Assembly (NCBI GenBank): GCA_902761575.1
Contig: CACWKU010000013.1
Coordinates: 1 to 35,217 of the forward strand
DNA: 35,217 nucleotides
Origin: an uncultured bacterium
GTDB taxonomy: Bacteria > Verrucomicrobiota > Kiritimatiellia > RFP12 > UBA3636
Direction: 5' to 3'
Shown here: positions 1 through 8,108 of the stretch, in pieces
Layout: each line of letters opens with the position of its first letter
How positions within the stretch are numbered: the stretch's first letter is position 1
Translations under genes and position numbers: made by a program
The notes under the pieces: model-generated
The model's input: the letters and a program-made list of their open reading frames with translations, nothing else
What the model was told of the DNA's origin: nothing
Database searches by the model: none

Positions 1-1234
1 GCGCGATGCGGCACTCGGCGTCGAGCGCGCGCAGGTCGCGCAGGAGCGCGAGGGCGCCGCGCCAGGTCGCGACGGGCGGCGGAGTCGGCCACGGAACGGC
101 GTCCGGCGCGGAGGAGCCCCAGTCGGCGCATGCGAGCGCGGCGGGAGCGAGATCGGCGACGAGGATCTCCGGCGGCGCGGTCGGCGCGAGGCGGCGGTCC
201 TCCCCCTCGTCCCAGAGCCGGTAGCAGAAGCCCGGCCCGAGGCGCCCGGCGCGGCCGCGGCGCTGGTCGGCGCGGTCGCGCGTGATGCGGACGGTCTCGA
301 GATGGCTCATCCCGGTGTCGGGCGAGAAGCGGGAGATTCGCGCCCAGCCGGAGTCGACGACGCTCGAGACGCCCTCGATCGTGAGCGAGGACTCGGCGAT
401 CGACGTCGCGAGCACGACCTTGCGGCGGCCGGGCGGCGAGGGGCGCAGGGCCGCGTCCTGCTCCGCGCGCGGCAGCGCCGCGTAGAGCGGGCGCAGGTCG
501 ACGTCCGGCGGGAGCGCGTGCGGCGCGGAGAGGACTTCGGCGCAGGCGCGGATCTCGCCCTCGCCCGGGAGGAACGCGAGGACGGAGCCCTCGTGCTCGG
601 AGAGCGCGCGGCGGACGCCGAGCGCGGTCTTCGCGCCGATGCGCGGCTCCTGCGGGAACGCGAGGAACGTCGTCTCGACGGGGAACATCCGCCCCTCGGC
701 GCGGACGACCGGCGCGCCGCCGAGGTGGCGCGCGATCGCGCCGGCGTCGAGCGTCGCGGACATGACGAGGATGCGCAGGTCGGGGCGGAGCGAGCGCTGG
801 ACGTCGAGCGCGAGGGCGAGGCCGAAGTCGGCGTGGAGCGAGCGCTCGTGGAACTCGTCGAAGATCACGAGCCCCGCGTCGGAGAGCTCGGGGTCCGAGA
901 GGATGCGGCGCGAGAGGAGCCCCTCCGTGAGGACGAGGACGCGCGTCTCGCGCGAGGATCTGCGCTCGAGCCGGACGTGGTAGCCGACGAGACCGCCGAG
1001 GGCGTCGCCCGCGAGGTCGGACATCCGCCACGCCGCGGCGCGCGCGGCCATCCGGCGCGGCTCGAGGAGGAGGATCGACCTTCCCGCGAGCCACGGTTCG
1101 TCGAGGAGCGCGAGCGGGACGGTCGTCGTCTTGCCCGAGCCGGGCGGCGCGACGAGTACCGCCGCCGTTCCCACCGCGAGCGCGCGACGCAGCTCCGGCA
1201 GGGCTTCGGCGACCGGCAGGCGGGGGAGTTTCAC
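1..1234 (-). CDS. hrpB: ATP-dependent RNA helicase HrpB, N-terminal 411 codons (cut by window edge)
   Basis: DEAH-box RNA helicase of the HrpB family. The cellular role of HrpB is poorly defined. Reading the minus strand from a GTG at 1234 gives an open frame to the window edge. It has Walker A (APPGSGKTT, about residue 29), DEFHERS (the HrpB form of the DEAH box), MSATLD, then the second RecA domain with LATSIAESSLTIEGV and QRRGRAGRLGPGFCYRLW. These blocks are in the correct order and spacing. Full-length HrpB is usually about 800 residues, so half lies outside the window. The GTG start overlaps the stop of the upstream lipoprotein gene in a GTGA tetranucleotide, which suggests translational coupling. 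There is no nearby in-frame ATG. Family assignment is firm; start choice is good. Confidence 0.93.
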   Translation of the reverse strand, partial: MKLPRLPVAEALPELRRALAVGTAAVLVAPPGSGKTTTVPLALLDEPWLAGRSILLLEPRRMAARAAAWRMSDLAGDALGGLVGYHVRLERRSSRETRVLVLTEGLLSRRILSDPELSDAGLVIFDEFHERSLHADFGLALALDVQRSLRPDLRILVMSATLDAGAIARHLGGAPVVRAEGRMFPVETTFLAFPQEPRIGAKTALGVRRALSEHEGSVLAFLPGEGEIRACAEVLSAPHALPPDVDLRPLYAALPRAEQDAALRPSPPGRRKVVLATSIAESSLTIEGVSSVVDSGWARISRFSPDTGMSHLETVRITRDRADQRRGRAGRLGPGFCYRLWDEGEDRRLAPTAPPEILVADLAPAALACADWGSSAPDAVPWPTPPPVATWRGALALLRDLRALDAECRIA

Positions 1235-1899
1235 GGCGCCGTGGCGGGGTCCGGCGCGGCGGCCGGAGGCTGCGCCGCGGCGCGGAGGAAGATCGCGAGG
1301 TTGCGGAAGTAGCGCACGAGGCGCAGGCGCTCCACCGGCACCTCCTCGACGTGCGAGACGAGGACCGGCGGCGGAGGGCCGTGGTGACGATGGCGCATGT
1401 GGGGCGGACCTGGCGGCGGGGGCGGCGGCGCCCAGTGGTAGACGCGGCGCGGCTCCCACTCCGTGCGCCAGACCCAGTGCGAGCCGAGGTCCTCCGTGTA
1501 GAAGAGCACGCCCGGGGCGCCGAGGCGCGCGGCGAAGGAGATCGCCTCGTCGCGCGAGGGGACGCTGGTCGTCACGAACTCCGAGCGGCCGACCTCGGCC
1601 CAGCCGCCGGCGAGCCAATTGGCCTCCTCGGCGAGCGAGCTCAGCTCCGCGCGGACGATCGTGGCGGGGTCGAGGACGGGATCGTCCGGCACCTCCCACG
1701 TCGCCTCCGCGACCTGCGTGGAGGGAACGGCCGCGACCGCCGGGGCGTTCGTCGTGCCGTCCGGCGAGACGACCGCCGTCGCGGCGACGGGCACCGCGGC
1801 GGGACGGAAGTGGCGCTCGTAGGGGCCGGCCGTGCGGCAACCGCCGGCAAGCATCGCCATTGCGGCCATTGCCGCGAGAAGAAGGGTTCGCGTGTTCAT
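1231..1899 (-). CDS. Small putative lipoprotein, unknown function
   Basis: This is a 222-residue exported protein of unknown role. The N-terminus is a classic signal sequence (MNTRTLLLAAMAAMAMLAGG) followed by Cys21. The lipobox AGGC is slightly atypical because -3 is Ala rather than Leu. The middle (about 80-150) looks like a compact alpha/beta domain with GAPGVLFYTEDLGSHWVW. Then comes a Pro/His-rich stretch (WAPPPPPPGPPHMRHRHHGP) that could bind metal or act as a spacer, and an Ala/Pro-rich tail. I do not recognise the family. Its TGA stop overlaps the GTG start of hrpB, so the two are co-transcribed. The start at 1899 is supported by the signal peptide and by a promoter whose -10 element ends 7 nt upstream, so the mRNA may be leaderless. 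Confidence 0.8.
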   Translation of the reverse strand: MNTRTLLLAAMAAMAMLAGGCRTAGPYERHFRPAAVPVAATAVVSPDGTTNAPAVAAVPSTQVAEATWEVPDDPVLDPATIVRAELSSLAEEANWLAGGWAEVGRSEFVTTSVPSRDEAISFAARLGAPGVLFYTEDLGSHWVWRTEWEPRRVYHWAPPPPPPGPPHMRHRHHGPPPPVLVSHVEEVPVERLRLVRYFRNLAIFLRAAAQPPAAAPDPATAP

Positions 1900-1906
1900 G
1901 TCGGGA

Positions 1907-1935
1907 ATTCTACCACACGCCTATGCCCGTGTCAC
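1907..1935 (-). promoter_or_regulatory. Promoter of the lipoprotein-hrpB operon (predicted leaderless)
   Basis: On the minus strand: -35 GTGACA (1935-1930), 17-bp spacer, extended -10 TGgTAGAAT with the hexamer at 1912-1907. Only 7 nt separate the hexamer from the ATG at 1899, so transcription should start at or within a base or two of the start codon. Confidence 0.7.
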
Positions 1936-1941
1936 CCCGCC

Positions 1942-1970
1942 TTGCGGAGCCGCGTTCGGTTTGCTAGAAT
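1942..1970 (+). promoter_or_regulatory. Promoter of the acyl-CoA synthetase gene
   Basis: TTGCGG (1942-1947), 17-bp spacer, extended -10 TGcTAGAAT (hexamer 1965-1970). The predicted start site near 1977 gives a leader of about 25 nt to the ATG at 2002. It lies back to back with the divergent lipoprotein promoter, only 6 bp between the two -35 elements. Confidence 0.72.
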
Positions 1971-2001
1971 TGCACGAAACGCCAACAATCCGCGCCGAAC
2001 G

Positions 2002-3657
2002 ATGAAACCGATTCCCGAAATCCTCGCCGACAACGCCCGCCTCTATCCGGACGAGACCGCCCTCGTCGAGATCAACCCCCAGGAGCTCGAGGCCCGCCAC
2101 ACGACCTGGAAGGAGTATTCGCTCGTCGAGACGGCCCCGGCCGACGACGCGTTCCACTCCGAGATCACCTGGGCGCAGTTCGAGGAGAAGGCCAACCGCT
2201 TCGCCAACCTCCTGCTCACGCGCGGCGTGAAGAAGGGCGACAAGGTCGCGATCCTCCTCATGAACGGCCTCGAGTGGCTCCCGATCTACTTCGGCGTCCT
2301 CCGCACGGGCGCGCTCGCGGTCCCGCTCAACTTCCGCTACGCCGCCGACGAGATCAAGTACTGCGTCGACCTCGCGGACGCCTCCTTCCTCGTCTTCGGC
2401 CCCGAGTTCATCGGGCGCGTCGAGCAGATCTCCGACCAGCTCCCGAAGGTGAAGGCCCTCTTCTACGTCGGCGGCGACTGCCCGTCGTTCGCCGAGAGCT
2501 ACCGCGACCTCGTCCCGCACTGCTCCTCGCGCCGCCCGGAGATCCCGCTCTCGCTCGACGACGACGCGGCGATCTACTACTCCTCCGGCACGACCGGCTT
2601 CCCGAAGGCGATCGTCCTGCGGCACCGCGCGCTCGCCCAGAGCTGCGAGGTGGAGCAGGCCCACCACGGCCAGACGCACGACGACGTCTTCCTCTGCATC
2701 CCGCCGCTCTACCACACCGGCGCGAAGATGCACTGGTTCGGCAGCTTCCTCGTCGGAGGCCGGGCGGTCCTGCTGCGCGGCGTGAAGCCCGAGTGGATCG
2801 TACGCGCGGTCTCCGAGGAGAAGTGCTCCATCGTGTGGCTCCTCGTGCCGTGGGCGCAGGACATCCTCGACGCGATCGACCGCGGCGAGATCGACCTCTC
2901 CGAATACGACCTCTCGCGCTGGCGCCTCATGCACATCGGCGCCCAGCCCGTCCCGCCCTCGCTCATCGCGCGCTGGCGGAAGGTCTTCCCGAACCACCAG
3001 TACGACACCAACTACGGCCTCTCCGAGTCGACCGGCCCCGGCTGCGTGCACCTCGGCGTCGAGAACGTCGCGCACGTCGGCGCGATCGGCGTCCCGGGCC
3101 ACGGCTGGGAGACGAAGATCGTCGGCCCCGCGCCGGAGCGCGCGCCCGTCGCGAAGGGCGAGGTCGGCGAGCTCGCCGTCCGCGGCCCGGGCGTGATGAA
3201 GGAGTACTACAAGGACCCGAAGGCGACGGCCGAGGTGCTCGACGCCGAGGGCTGGCTCTACACCGGCGACATGGCGATGCAGGACCCCGAGGGCTTCATC
3301 TACCTCGTGGACCGCAAGAAGGACGTCATCATCACCGGCGGCGAGAACCTCTACCCGGTGCAGATCGAGGACTTCCTGCGCGGCCACGACGCGATCAAGG
3401 ACGTGGCGGTGATCGGGCTCCCGGACCCGCGCCTCGGCGAGATCGCCGCGGCGGTGGTCGAGCTCAAGGCCGGCGCGGAGCTCACCGAGGACGACGTGAA
3501 CGAGTTCTGCAAGGGGCTCCCGCGCTACAAGCGCCCGCGCAAGGTCATCTTCGCGCCGGTGCCCCGCAACCCGACGGGCAAGATCGAGAAGCCGGTCCTG
3601 CGCAAGCGCTACTGCGGCGAGTCCCTCGTCGCGCAGCAGGTCGGCCTCGCGAAATAG
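2002..3657 (+). CDS. AMP-forming acyl-CoA synthetase / acid-CoA ligase
   Basis: This is a 551-residue ANL-superfamily enzyme. These activate a carboxylic acid as acyl-AMP and transfer it to CoA. The phosphate-binding loop YYSSGTTGFPKA is at 192-203. The family GLSES block follows, then YTGDMA near 420, the hinge region (DRKKDVIITGGENLYP), and the catalytic lysine in NPTGKIEK (Lys527). Length is normal for a fatty-acid or aryl-acid CoA ligase; the substrate cannot be read from the sequence. The reading frame is open far upstream (to 1351), but that part is antisense to the lipoprotein. I chose ATG 2002 because it follows the promoter at 1942-1970 and begins the usual N-terminal domain (ILADNARLYPDETALV). 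No clear Shine-Dalgarno. Monocistronic, convergent with the next gene. Confidence 0.93.
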   Translation: MKPIPEILADNARLYPDETALVEINPQELEARHTTWKEYSLVETAPADDAFHSEITWAQFEEKANRFANLLLTRGVKKGDKVAILLMNGLEWLPIYFGVLRTGALAVPLNFRYAADEIKYCVDLADASFLVFGPEFIGRVEQISDQLPKVKALFYVGGDCPSFAESYRDLVPHCSSRRPEIPLSLDDDAAIYYSSGTTGFPKAIVLRHRALAQSCEVEQAHHGQTHDDVFLCIPPLYHTGAKMHWFGSFLVGGRAVLLRGVKPEWIVRAVSEEKCSIVWLLVPWAQDILDAIDRGEIDLSEYDLSRWRLMHIGAQPVPPSLIARWRKVFPNHQYDTNYGLSESTGPGCVHLGVENVAHVGAIGVPGHGWETKIVGPAPERAPVAKGEVGELAVRGPGVMKEYYKDPKATAEVLDAEGWLYTGDMAMQDPEGFIYLVDRKKDVIITGGENLYPVQIEDFLRGHDAIKDVAVIGLPDPRLGEIAAAVVELKAGAELTEDDVNEFCKGLPRYKRPRKVIFAPVPRNPTGKIEKPVLRKRYCGESLVAQQVGLAK

Positions 3658-3662
3658 CGATT

Positions 3663-3693
3663 CGGCGCGCCCGCGGAGTCCGCGGGCGCGCCG
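3663..3693. terminator. Bidirectional hairpin between convergent genes
   Basis: Near-perfect inverted repeat with 14 G/C-rich pairs (3663-3676 with 3680-3693) and a 3-nt loop, directly after the acyl-CoA synthetase stop and between two convergent genes. There is no T-tract, so it may work with Rho or simply protect 3' ends. Confidence 0.65.
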
Positions 3694-3724
3694 GATCGGG
3701 CGCCGTCGTTGCGCGCGCGATGCG

Positions 3725-4612
3725 CTACGCGCCGGCGGCGGCACGGGCCTCGGCGAGGAGCTTCTCGAACCGGCGACCGTATTCGACGTAGGTATCGTGC
3801 ATCTTCACCGGGTCGGGGAGCCCCGTCACCGGATCGTGGAAGATCGCCGCGAGGTGCGGCTCCATCGAGATGCCGCCGTCGTAGCCGCGCTTCACGAGGT
3901 CCGCGACGATGCGCTTCACGTCGCCCTGGCCCTCGCCGGCGTAGGTGTAGTGCATGCCGCCGTCGATCCAGTTGCCGTCCTTGATGTGGACGTAGGCGAC
4001 GTGGTCCTTCACGGCGTCGTAGAACTCCCAGGAGCTCTGGCGCGGCCAGGGCTCGGGCTTCGTCCAGTCGGGCAGCATCACGGGGTTGCCGGTGTCGAAG
4101 ACGAGCTTCAGGCCGGGGACGCTGTCCAGCATGTCGAGCGTGTAGCTCCAGCCGCGGCCGGCGTAGTTCATGCAGTTCTCGTGCAGCGGCTGCAGGCCGG
4201 CGTCGAGGAACAGCCCGACGATGGTCTTCAGGCGCTCCCAGCGCCTCTCGCGCATCTGGTCCTCCGGCGGACGGCCCTCGAGGACCTTCCAGCTCATGAT
4301 GCGGATCATCTTCGTCCCGAGGCGCTTCATGCGCGGGATCGCGCGGCGTGTCTGCTCGAGGTCCTTCTCGAAGTCGGCGTCGCTCTCGATCGACTTGCCC
4401 CAGTTGGCGATGGCCGAGCCGAAGCAGTTCACGCGGACGCCGGCCTCGTCGAGCGCGGCGGCGGCGCGGTCGAACGCCTCGTCGGAGAGGTCGTGGATGT
4501 TCACGCCGTCGATGCAGCGCGACTCGATGTTGCTCCAGCCGAGCTCCTTGGTGGCGGCGATCTGGCCCGCGAGGTCGCGGGCCGCCTCGTCGGCGAATCC
4601 GGTGAGATACAT
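3725..4612 (-). CDS. Sugar phosphate isomerase/epimerase (xylose-isomerase-like TIM barrel)
   Basis: This is a 295-residue member of the AP-endonuclease-2/xylose-isomerase-like superfamily: metal-dependent TIM barrels that isomerise or epimerise sugars and related polyols. Probable metal ligands are Glu145 (HENC), Asp173 (FDTGNP), His209 (VHIKDGN) and Glu251 (MEPH), in family order. No signal peptide, so probably cytoplasmic. The frame stays open far upstream (to 5569), but that is antisense-type read-through of dnaN. ATG 4612 is preceded by an AAGGAAAGGA Shine-Dalgarno about 8 nt upstream. It lies 23 nt after the dnaN stop, so it is probably co-transcribed with dnaN, an unusual partner. The substrate is unknown. 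Confidence 0.88.
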   Translation of the reverse strand: MYLTGFADEAARDLAGQIAATKELGWSNIESRCIDGVNIHDLSDEAFDRAAAALDEAGVRVNCFGSAIANWGKSIESDADFEKDLEQTRRAIPRMKRLGTKMIRIMSWKVLEGRPPEDQMRERRWERLKTIVGLFLDAGLQPLHENCMNYAGRGWSYTLDMLDSVPGLKLVFDTGNPVMLPDWTKPEPWPRQSSWEFYDAVKDHVAYVHIKDGNWIDGGMHYTYAGEGQGDVKRIVADLVKRGYDGGISMEPHLAAIFHDPVTGLPDPVKMHDTYVEYGRRFEKLLAEARAAAGA

Positions 4613-4635
4613 TCCGATCCTTTCCTTGCGCGATG

Positions 4636-5736
4636 CTAGACGCGCAGCGGCATGATGACGTAGAGGAACGTCGTGTCGTCCTTGATGAGGCCGGGGGACG
4701 AGGAGTTGTTCAGCTCGATCGTCACCTCGTCGCTCGTCAGGTTGCGCAGCGGCTCCAGGACGTATTCCGGGTTGAAGATCGTCGTGAGCGCCGGGCCGTC
4801 GTATTTCACGGTCACGGTGTCCGTCGCCTCGTCCACGTCCGGCGCGGTGACCTGGACGGTGAGCAGGTTGTTCTCGAAGACGAGCCGCATCGCGTTGGTC
4901 GTCGGCGTCGTGGAGACGTTGATGCGGCGCAGCGTCGCGATGAGCTCCTCGCGGTTCACGCGGATCTTGTTGTCGCAGTCGCTGAAGACCACCTGCTTGT
5001 AGTTGGGGTAGACGCCGTTGAGAAGCTTCGAGCTGAAGAACATCTCGCCGAACTCGAAGATGACCTGCGTGTCCTTGAGCGTCACCTTGAGCGGGCCCTC
5101 GTCGCCGAGCGAGCGGAGCAGCTCCGCGACGGTGCGCGGGGCGAGGACGACGTCCTTGGCGTTCTCCGGCGGGAACTCCGCCTCGGCCCAGCACAGCGCC
5201 AGGCGGCGGCCGTCGGTCGCGACGCAGGTGAGGCGCCCTTCGGCGAACGAGAGCAGCAGGCCCGTGAGCACCGGGCGCGCGGCGTCGTCCGTCGCGGCCG
5301 CGTAGGAGGTTTTGCGGAGCATCTCCTTCACGACGCCCTGGTCGAGCTGGAACGAGAGCCCGTCCTCCGCGCTCGGGATCTTCGGGAACTCGCGCGCGGC
5401 GATGCCCGTGATCTTGGAGCGGTAGGAGCCGCACGTCATGCGGACGGCGTCGGCCTGCTTCGGGTCGGACGCGATCTCGACGATCTGGTCGGAGAGCTCG
5501 CGGACGATCGACGTGAGGCGCTTCACCGGGAGCGTGATCTCGCCCGGCTCGAGCACCTCGGCCTTGCACGTGTAGCGCTTCGTGATCGTGAAGTCCGTCG
5601 TCGTGAACGACAGGTTCTCCCCCTCGGCCGAGACGAGGACGTTGGAGAGCACCGGCAACGTGACGCGCGCCCCGACGACGCCTTGCACGGCGTTGAGGGC
5701 CTCGAGAAGGTTCGACTTGTGGAGCTTGAACTTCAT
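4636..5736 (-). CDS. dnaN: DNA polymerase III subunit beta (sliding clamp)
   Basis: A 366-residue beta clamp, the ring-shaped processivity factor that tethers DNA polymerase III to DNA; 366 residues is also the E. coli length. The N-terminus MKFKLHKSNLLEALNAVQGV and the C-terminal YVIMPLRV are family hallmarks, with three clamp-type subdomains between (e.g. LPVLSNVLVSAEG, PVLTGLLLSF, NGVYPNYKQVV). In most bacteria dnaN follows dnaA. Here it is preceded by 364 bp of non-coding DNA rich in DnaA-box-like sequences, and then by mnmG. The sugar isomerase gene follows 23 nt downstream. Start ATG 5736 is fixed by family alignment; no strong Shine-Dalgarno is visible. Confidence 0.97.
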   Translation of the reverse strand: MKFKLHKSNLLEALNAVQGVVGARVTLPVLSNVLVSAEGENLSFTTTDFTITKRYTCKAEVLEPGEITLPVKRLTSIVRELSDQIVEIASDPKQADAVRMTCGSYRSKITGIAAREFPKIPSAEDGLSFQLDQGVVKEMLRKTSYAAATDDAARPVLTGLLLSFAEGRLTCVATDGRRLALCWAEAEFPPENAKDVVLAPRTVAELLRSLGDEGPLKVTLKDTQVIFEFGEMFFSSKLLNGVYPNYKQVVFSDCDNKIRVNREELIATLRRINVSTTPTTNAMRLVFENNLLTVQVTAPDVDEATDTVTVKYDGPALTTIFNPEYVLEPLRNLTSDEVTIELNNSSSPGLIKDDTTFLYVIMPLRV

Positions 5737-5739
5737 GGC

Positions 5740-5977
5740 TTGTTCACACGGCTCTTCTGGAAGAGTCTCTTTTGTGTTGTTGAAAAGGAGTCGTAGCAGA
5801 GGGGCGGAGGACTGTCGAAGACCTGCCTATCTCGTTGGAAGAATGAGAGTTGTGCTGTCGACAACATGTTTGGATCGGTTCGATGGTCGGTCGGTTCGCG
5901 GCGGGTTGTCGACAGGGGCGGCCGGGATCGACAGGTTGCGAACCGTTTGTTCCGGCTTGTCGACAGGGTTTTCGACA
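5740..5977. other. oriC: Candidate chromosomal replication origin (oriC) with DnaA-box-like cluster
   Basis: In this non-coding gap I see repeated 9-mers close to the GC-rich DnaA-box form TTGTCCACA. TTGTCGACA occurs at 5856-5864 (minus), 5906-5914 (plus) and 5957-5965 (plus). Variants are TTTTCGACA 5969-5977 (plus), GGATCGACA 5925-5933 (plus), TCTTCGACA 5813-5821 (minus) and TTGTTCACA 5740-5748 (plus). A locally AT-richer stretch at 5765-5788 could be an unwinding element. The flanks are dnaN and mnmG (gidA), both classic origin neighbours, and two parS sites lie within 1.6 kb. The TTGTCGACA core is itself palindromic (TGTCGACA), so a dimeric repressor operator is the main alternative. Confidence 0.6.
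5790..5818 (-). promoter_or_regulatory. Probable dnaN promoter
   Basis: Minus strand: -35 TCGACA (5818-5813, 5/6 match to TTGACA), 17-bp spacer, extended -10 TGcTACGAC (hexamer 5795-5790). The leader to the ATG at 5736 would be about 47 nt. The -35 overlaps a DnaA-box-like TCTTCGACA, so DnaA occupancy could repress dnaN (inference). Confidence 0.55.
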
Positions 5978-6018
5978 CCCGCCGCGCCGCCGTCCCGCGT
6001 GGCTCTCAACGGCGCGCT

Positions 6019-6047
6019 ATGATGCCCGAATCCCCACCCGATGTCAA
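6019..6047 (-). promoter_or_regulatory. Possible second promoter upstream of dnaN / in the origin region
   Basis: Minus strand: perfect TTGACA (6047-6042), 17-bp spacer, CATCAT (6024-6019). It would start transcription about 280 nt before dnaN and read through the box cluster. It lacks the TG extension seen at other promoters here, so confidence is lower. No protein is recognised between it and dnaN. Confidence 0.4.
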
Positions 6048-6100
6048 GCACGGAATCGCGCGCGCGAAGTCGGCCGGGCGCACGCGGGGCACTCGTTTCC

Positions 6101-8101
6101 CTACCCTTCGCGTGGCAGGGTCCGCACCCCGCCACGTGCGGCCTGCCTCGCGATCGCCACGGACAGCACGGCGATGTCGGCCGGGGTGACGCCGGGAACG
6201 CGCGCCGCCTGGCCGAGGTTGCGCGGACGGATGCGGGAGAGCTTTTCCCGCGACTCGAACCGCAGGGCGCCGAGTCCGTGGTAGTCGAAGCCGTCGGGGA
6301 TCCGCATCCCCTCCTGTCGCCGTAGCTGCGCCGCGCGGCGCTCCTCCATCTCGATGTAGCCCCGGTAGAGGATGCTCAATTCGATCTCCCGGACGATATC
6401 CGGCGGAAGGTCGGCGCGCGCGCCGGGCAGCCGGAGGTAGCCGCCTCCGGCCTGGCACAGCCGGGCGGAAAGGGTGACGCCGCCTTCGCGTTCCGTGTTA
6501 AGTCGTTGAATTTCCAATCTGATAATGTCAATATCGGCTGCGGTTCGGTCAAGAAAGGCCGGGTAGGCGAGCCCGATGGCGCGGGCGCGGTCGAGCAGAC
6601 GGAACCGGGCGGCGTCCTGCCGCAGCAACAGGCGGTGTTCGGCGCGCGAGGTGAACATCCGATAGGGCTCGTCGGTGCCCTTGGTGACGAGATCGTCGAC
6701 GAGGACGCCCAGATACGCCTCGTCGCGCCCGAAGACGACGGGCTCCTCGTCCCGGAGCGACCGCGCAGCGTTCACGCCGGCGAGGAGCCCCTGCGCGGCC
6801 GCCTCCTCGTAGCCCGTCGTGCCGTTCACCTGCCCGGCCAGGTAGAGCCCGTGCAGCTTCTTGCTCTCGAGCGAGAAGTCCAGGTCCCGTGGGTCGTAGA
6901 AGTCGTATTCGATCGCGTAGGCGTAGGCGGCGAAGCGGGCGCGCTCGAGCCCCGGGATGCTATGGACCATCTCCTCCTGGACGTCGCGCGGCAGGCTCGA
7001 GGAGAGGCCGTTCGGATAGACGAGATTGCGGGTCGGGTCGGCCGACTCGGGCTCAAGGAACACGTGGTGCGCGGTGCGGTCCGCGAACTTCACCACCTTG
7101 TCCTCGAACGACGGGCAGTAGCGCGGTCCCGTCCCGACGATGTCCCCGCCGTAGAGCGCGGAATCGGGGAGATGATCGCGCACGATCCGGCACGTCTCCT
7201 CCGTCGTGTGCGTGACGAAGCACGGCAGCTCCCCGCGCGGGAAAGCGGCTCCTTCCCCCGCCGTTTGTTCCACGTGGAACACTTCGTCTTCGCCCTTCGG
7301 TGCGACGGCCGTGCCGCCGCACCCACGCGTGTCCCAGGCGCGTCCACTGGCCGCGCCGTGGGACGCAGCCACAATTTGGAACAGCCGGTCGGGGTCGTGC
7401 GCGGCCGTCCACGAAAAGAACGGCACGGGATCCCTCTCGCCGTCCTGTCTCGTGCAGCGCTCGTAGTCGACGGACTCCGGGACGAGCCGTGGCGGGGTGC
7501 CGGTCTTGAGACGTTCCACGTGGAACATCAGGTCGCGGAGTTGGTCGGCGAGCGGGTTGGAGGGCGGCTGGCCGTTGCCCCCGCCGGGCGTCCTCTCGTG
7601 CCCGATGTGGATCGTGCCGCGGAGGAACGTCCCGGCCGTGAGGATGACGCGCCGGGCGGACACCTCGCCAGACCGTGCCAGCGCGGCGCCCGCGACGCGA
7701 TCGCCGCGGAGGAGGAGCGCGATGACCTCGTCCTCAAGGACCGTGAGATTCGGCGTCTGCTCTAGGACGGCCTGCATCCGGTCGGAGTAGACGTATTTGT
7801 CGCACTGGGCGCGATTGGCTCGGACGGCGGGACCTCGGCGGGTGTTGAGGACGCGGAACTGGAGCCCGGCAAAGTCGGCGTTGCGGGCCATTTCGCCGCC
7901 GAGGGCGTCGACCTCGAAGATGAGGTGGGACTTGGCGATTCCGCCGATCGAGGGATTGCACGGCATTCCCGCGACCTTGTCGAGCCGAAGCGTCGCAAGG
8001 AGCGTCCGCGCGCCGAGCCGCGCAGCGGCGAGCGCCGCTTCGCACCCGGCGTGCCCGCCGCCCACGACGAGGACGTCGAAATCTGGAGAAACCGCGTTCA
8101 C
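6101..8101 (-). CDS. mnmG: tRNA uridine-5-carboxymethylaminomethyl(34) synthesis enzyme MnmG (GidA)
   Basis: FAD-dependent partner of MnmE that builds the cmnm5 group on the tRNA wobble uridine. It is 666 residues from a GTG at 8101, longer than E. coli MnmG (629). The FAD dinucleotide loop [12 protein letters not shown] is near residues 12-23. Family blocks follow: [42 protein letters not shown] (catalytic Cys region), ending [14 protein letters not shown]. Residues about 238-288 form an insertion relative to E. coli MnmG, and one parS palindrome lies in it. A second parS is encoded in the conserved stretch before RLKTGTPP. The longer frame (to 8320) overlaps folK; GTG 8101 sits 7 nt after the folK stop and begins the normal N-terminus. 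It is third in the operon RAYT-folK-mnmG and flanks the candidate origin. Confidence 0.96.
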   Translation of the reverse strand: MNAVSPDFDVLVVGGGHAGCEAALAAARLGARTLLATLRLDKVAGMPCNPSIGGIAKSHLIFEVDALGGEMARNADFAGLQFRVLNTRRGPAVRANRAQCDKYVYSDRMQAVLEQTPNLTVLEDEVIALLLRGDRVAGAALARSGEVSARRVILTAGTFLRGTIHIGHERTPGGGNGQPPSNPLADQLRDLMFHVERLKTGTPPRLVPESVDYERCTRQDGERDPVPFFSWTAAHDPDRLFQIVAASHGAASGRAWDTRGCGGTAVAPKGEDEVFHVEQTAGEGAAFPRGELPCFVTHTTEETCRIVRDHLPDSALYGGDIVGTGPRYCPSFEDKVVKFADRTAHHVFLEPESADPTRNLVYPNGLSSSLPRDVQEEMVHSIPGLERARFAAYAYAIEYDFYDPRDLDFSLESKKLHGLYLAGQVNGTTGYEEAAAQGLLAGVNAARSLRDEEPVVFGRDEAYLGVLVDDLVTKGTDEPYRMFTSRAEHRLLLRQDAARFRLLDRARAIGLAYPAFLDRTAADIDIIRLEIQRLNTEREGGVTLSARLCQAGGGYLRLPGARADLPPDIVREIELSILYRGYIEMEERRAAQLRRQEGMRIPDGFDYHGLGALRFESREKLSRIRPRNLGQAARVPGVTPADIAVLSVAIARQAARGGVRTLPREG
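7266..7281. promoter_or_regulatory. parS: parS centromere site 1 (inside mnmG)
   Basis: Perfect 16-bp palindrome TGTTCCACGTGGAACA, matching the ParB-binding consensus TGTTnCACGTGnAACA at every position. It encodes Val-Phe-His-Val-Glu-Gln in the mnmG frame, within a segment that E. coli MnmG lacks. Confidence 0.88.
7512..7527. promoter_or_regulatory. parS: parS centromere site 2 (inside mnmG)
   Basis: CGTTCCACGTGGAACA: the 14-bp palindromic core is intact and only the first base differs from site 1. It lies 246 bp from site 1 and encodes Met-Phe-His-Val-Glu-Arg just before the conserved RLKTGTPP block of MnmG. Confidence 0.82.
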
Positions 8102-8108
8102 AAAAGGA

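Noticed and set aside
302-1312. A 336-codon plus-strand open frame at the left end
   Set aside because: Antisense to hrpB, whose helicase motifs are all present on the minus strand in one frame.
3725-5569. A 614-codon minus-strand frame covering the isomerase and part of dnaN
   Set aside because: The upstream part reads dnaN in the wrong frame. The isomerase has its own ATG with a Shine-Dalgarno at 4612.
5733-5978. An 81-codon minus-strand frame inside the candidate origin
   Set aside because: No ribosome site, no family features, and its codons run through the repeated boxes; it overlaps the dnaN start.
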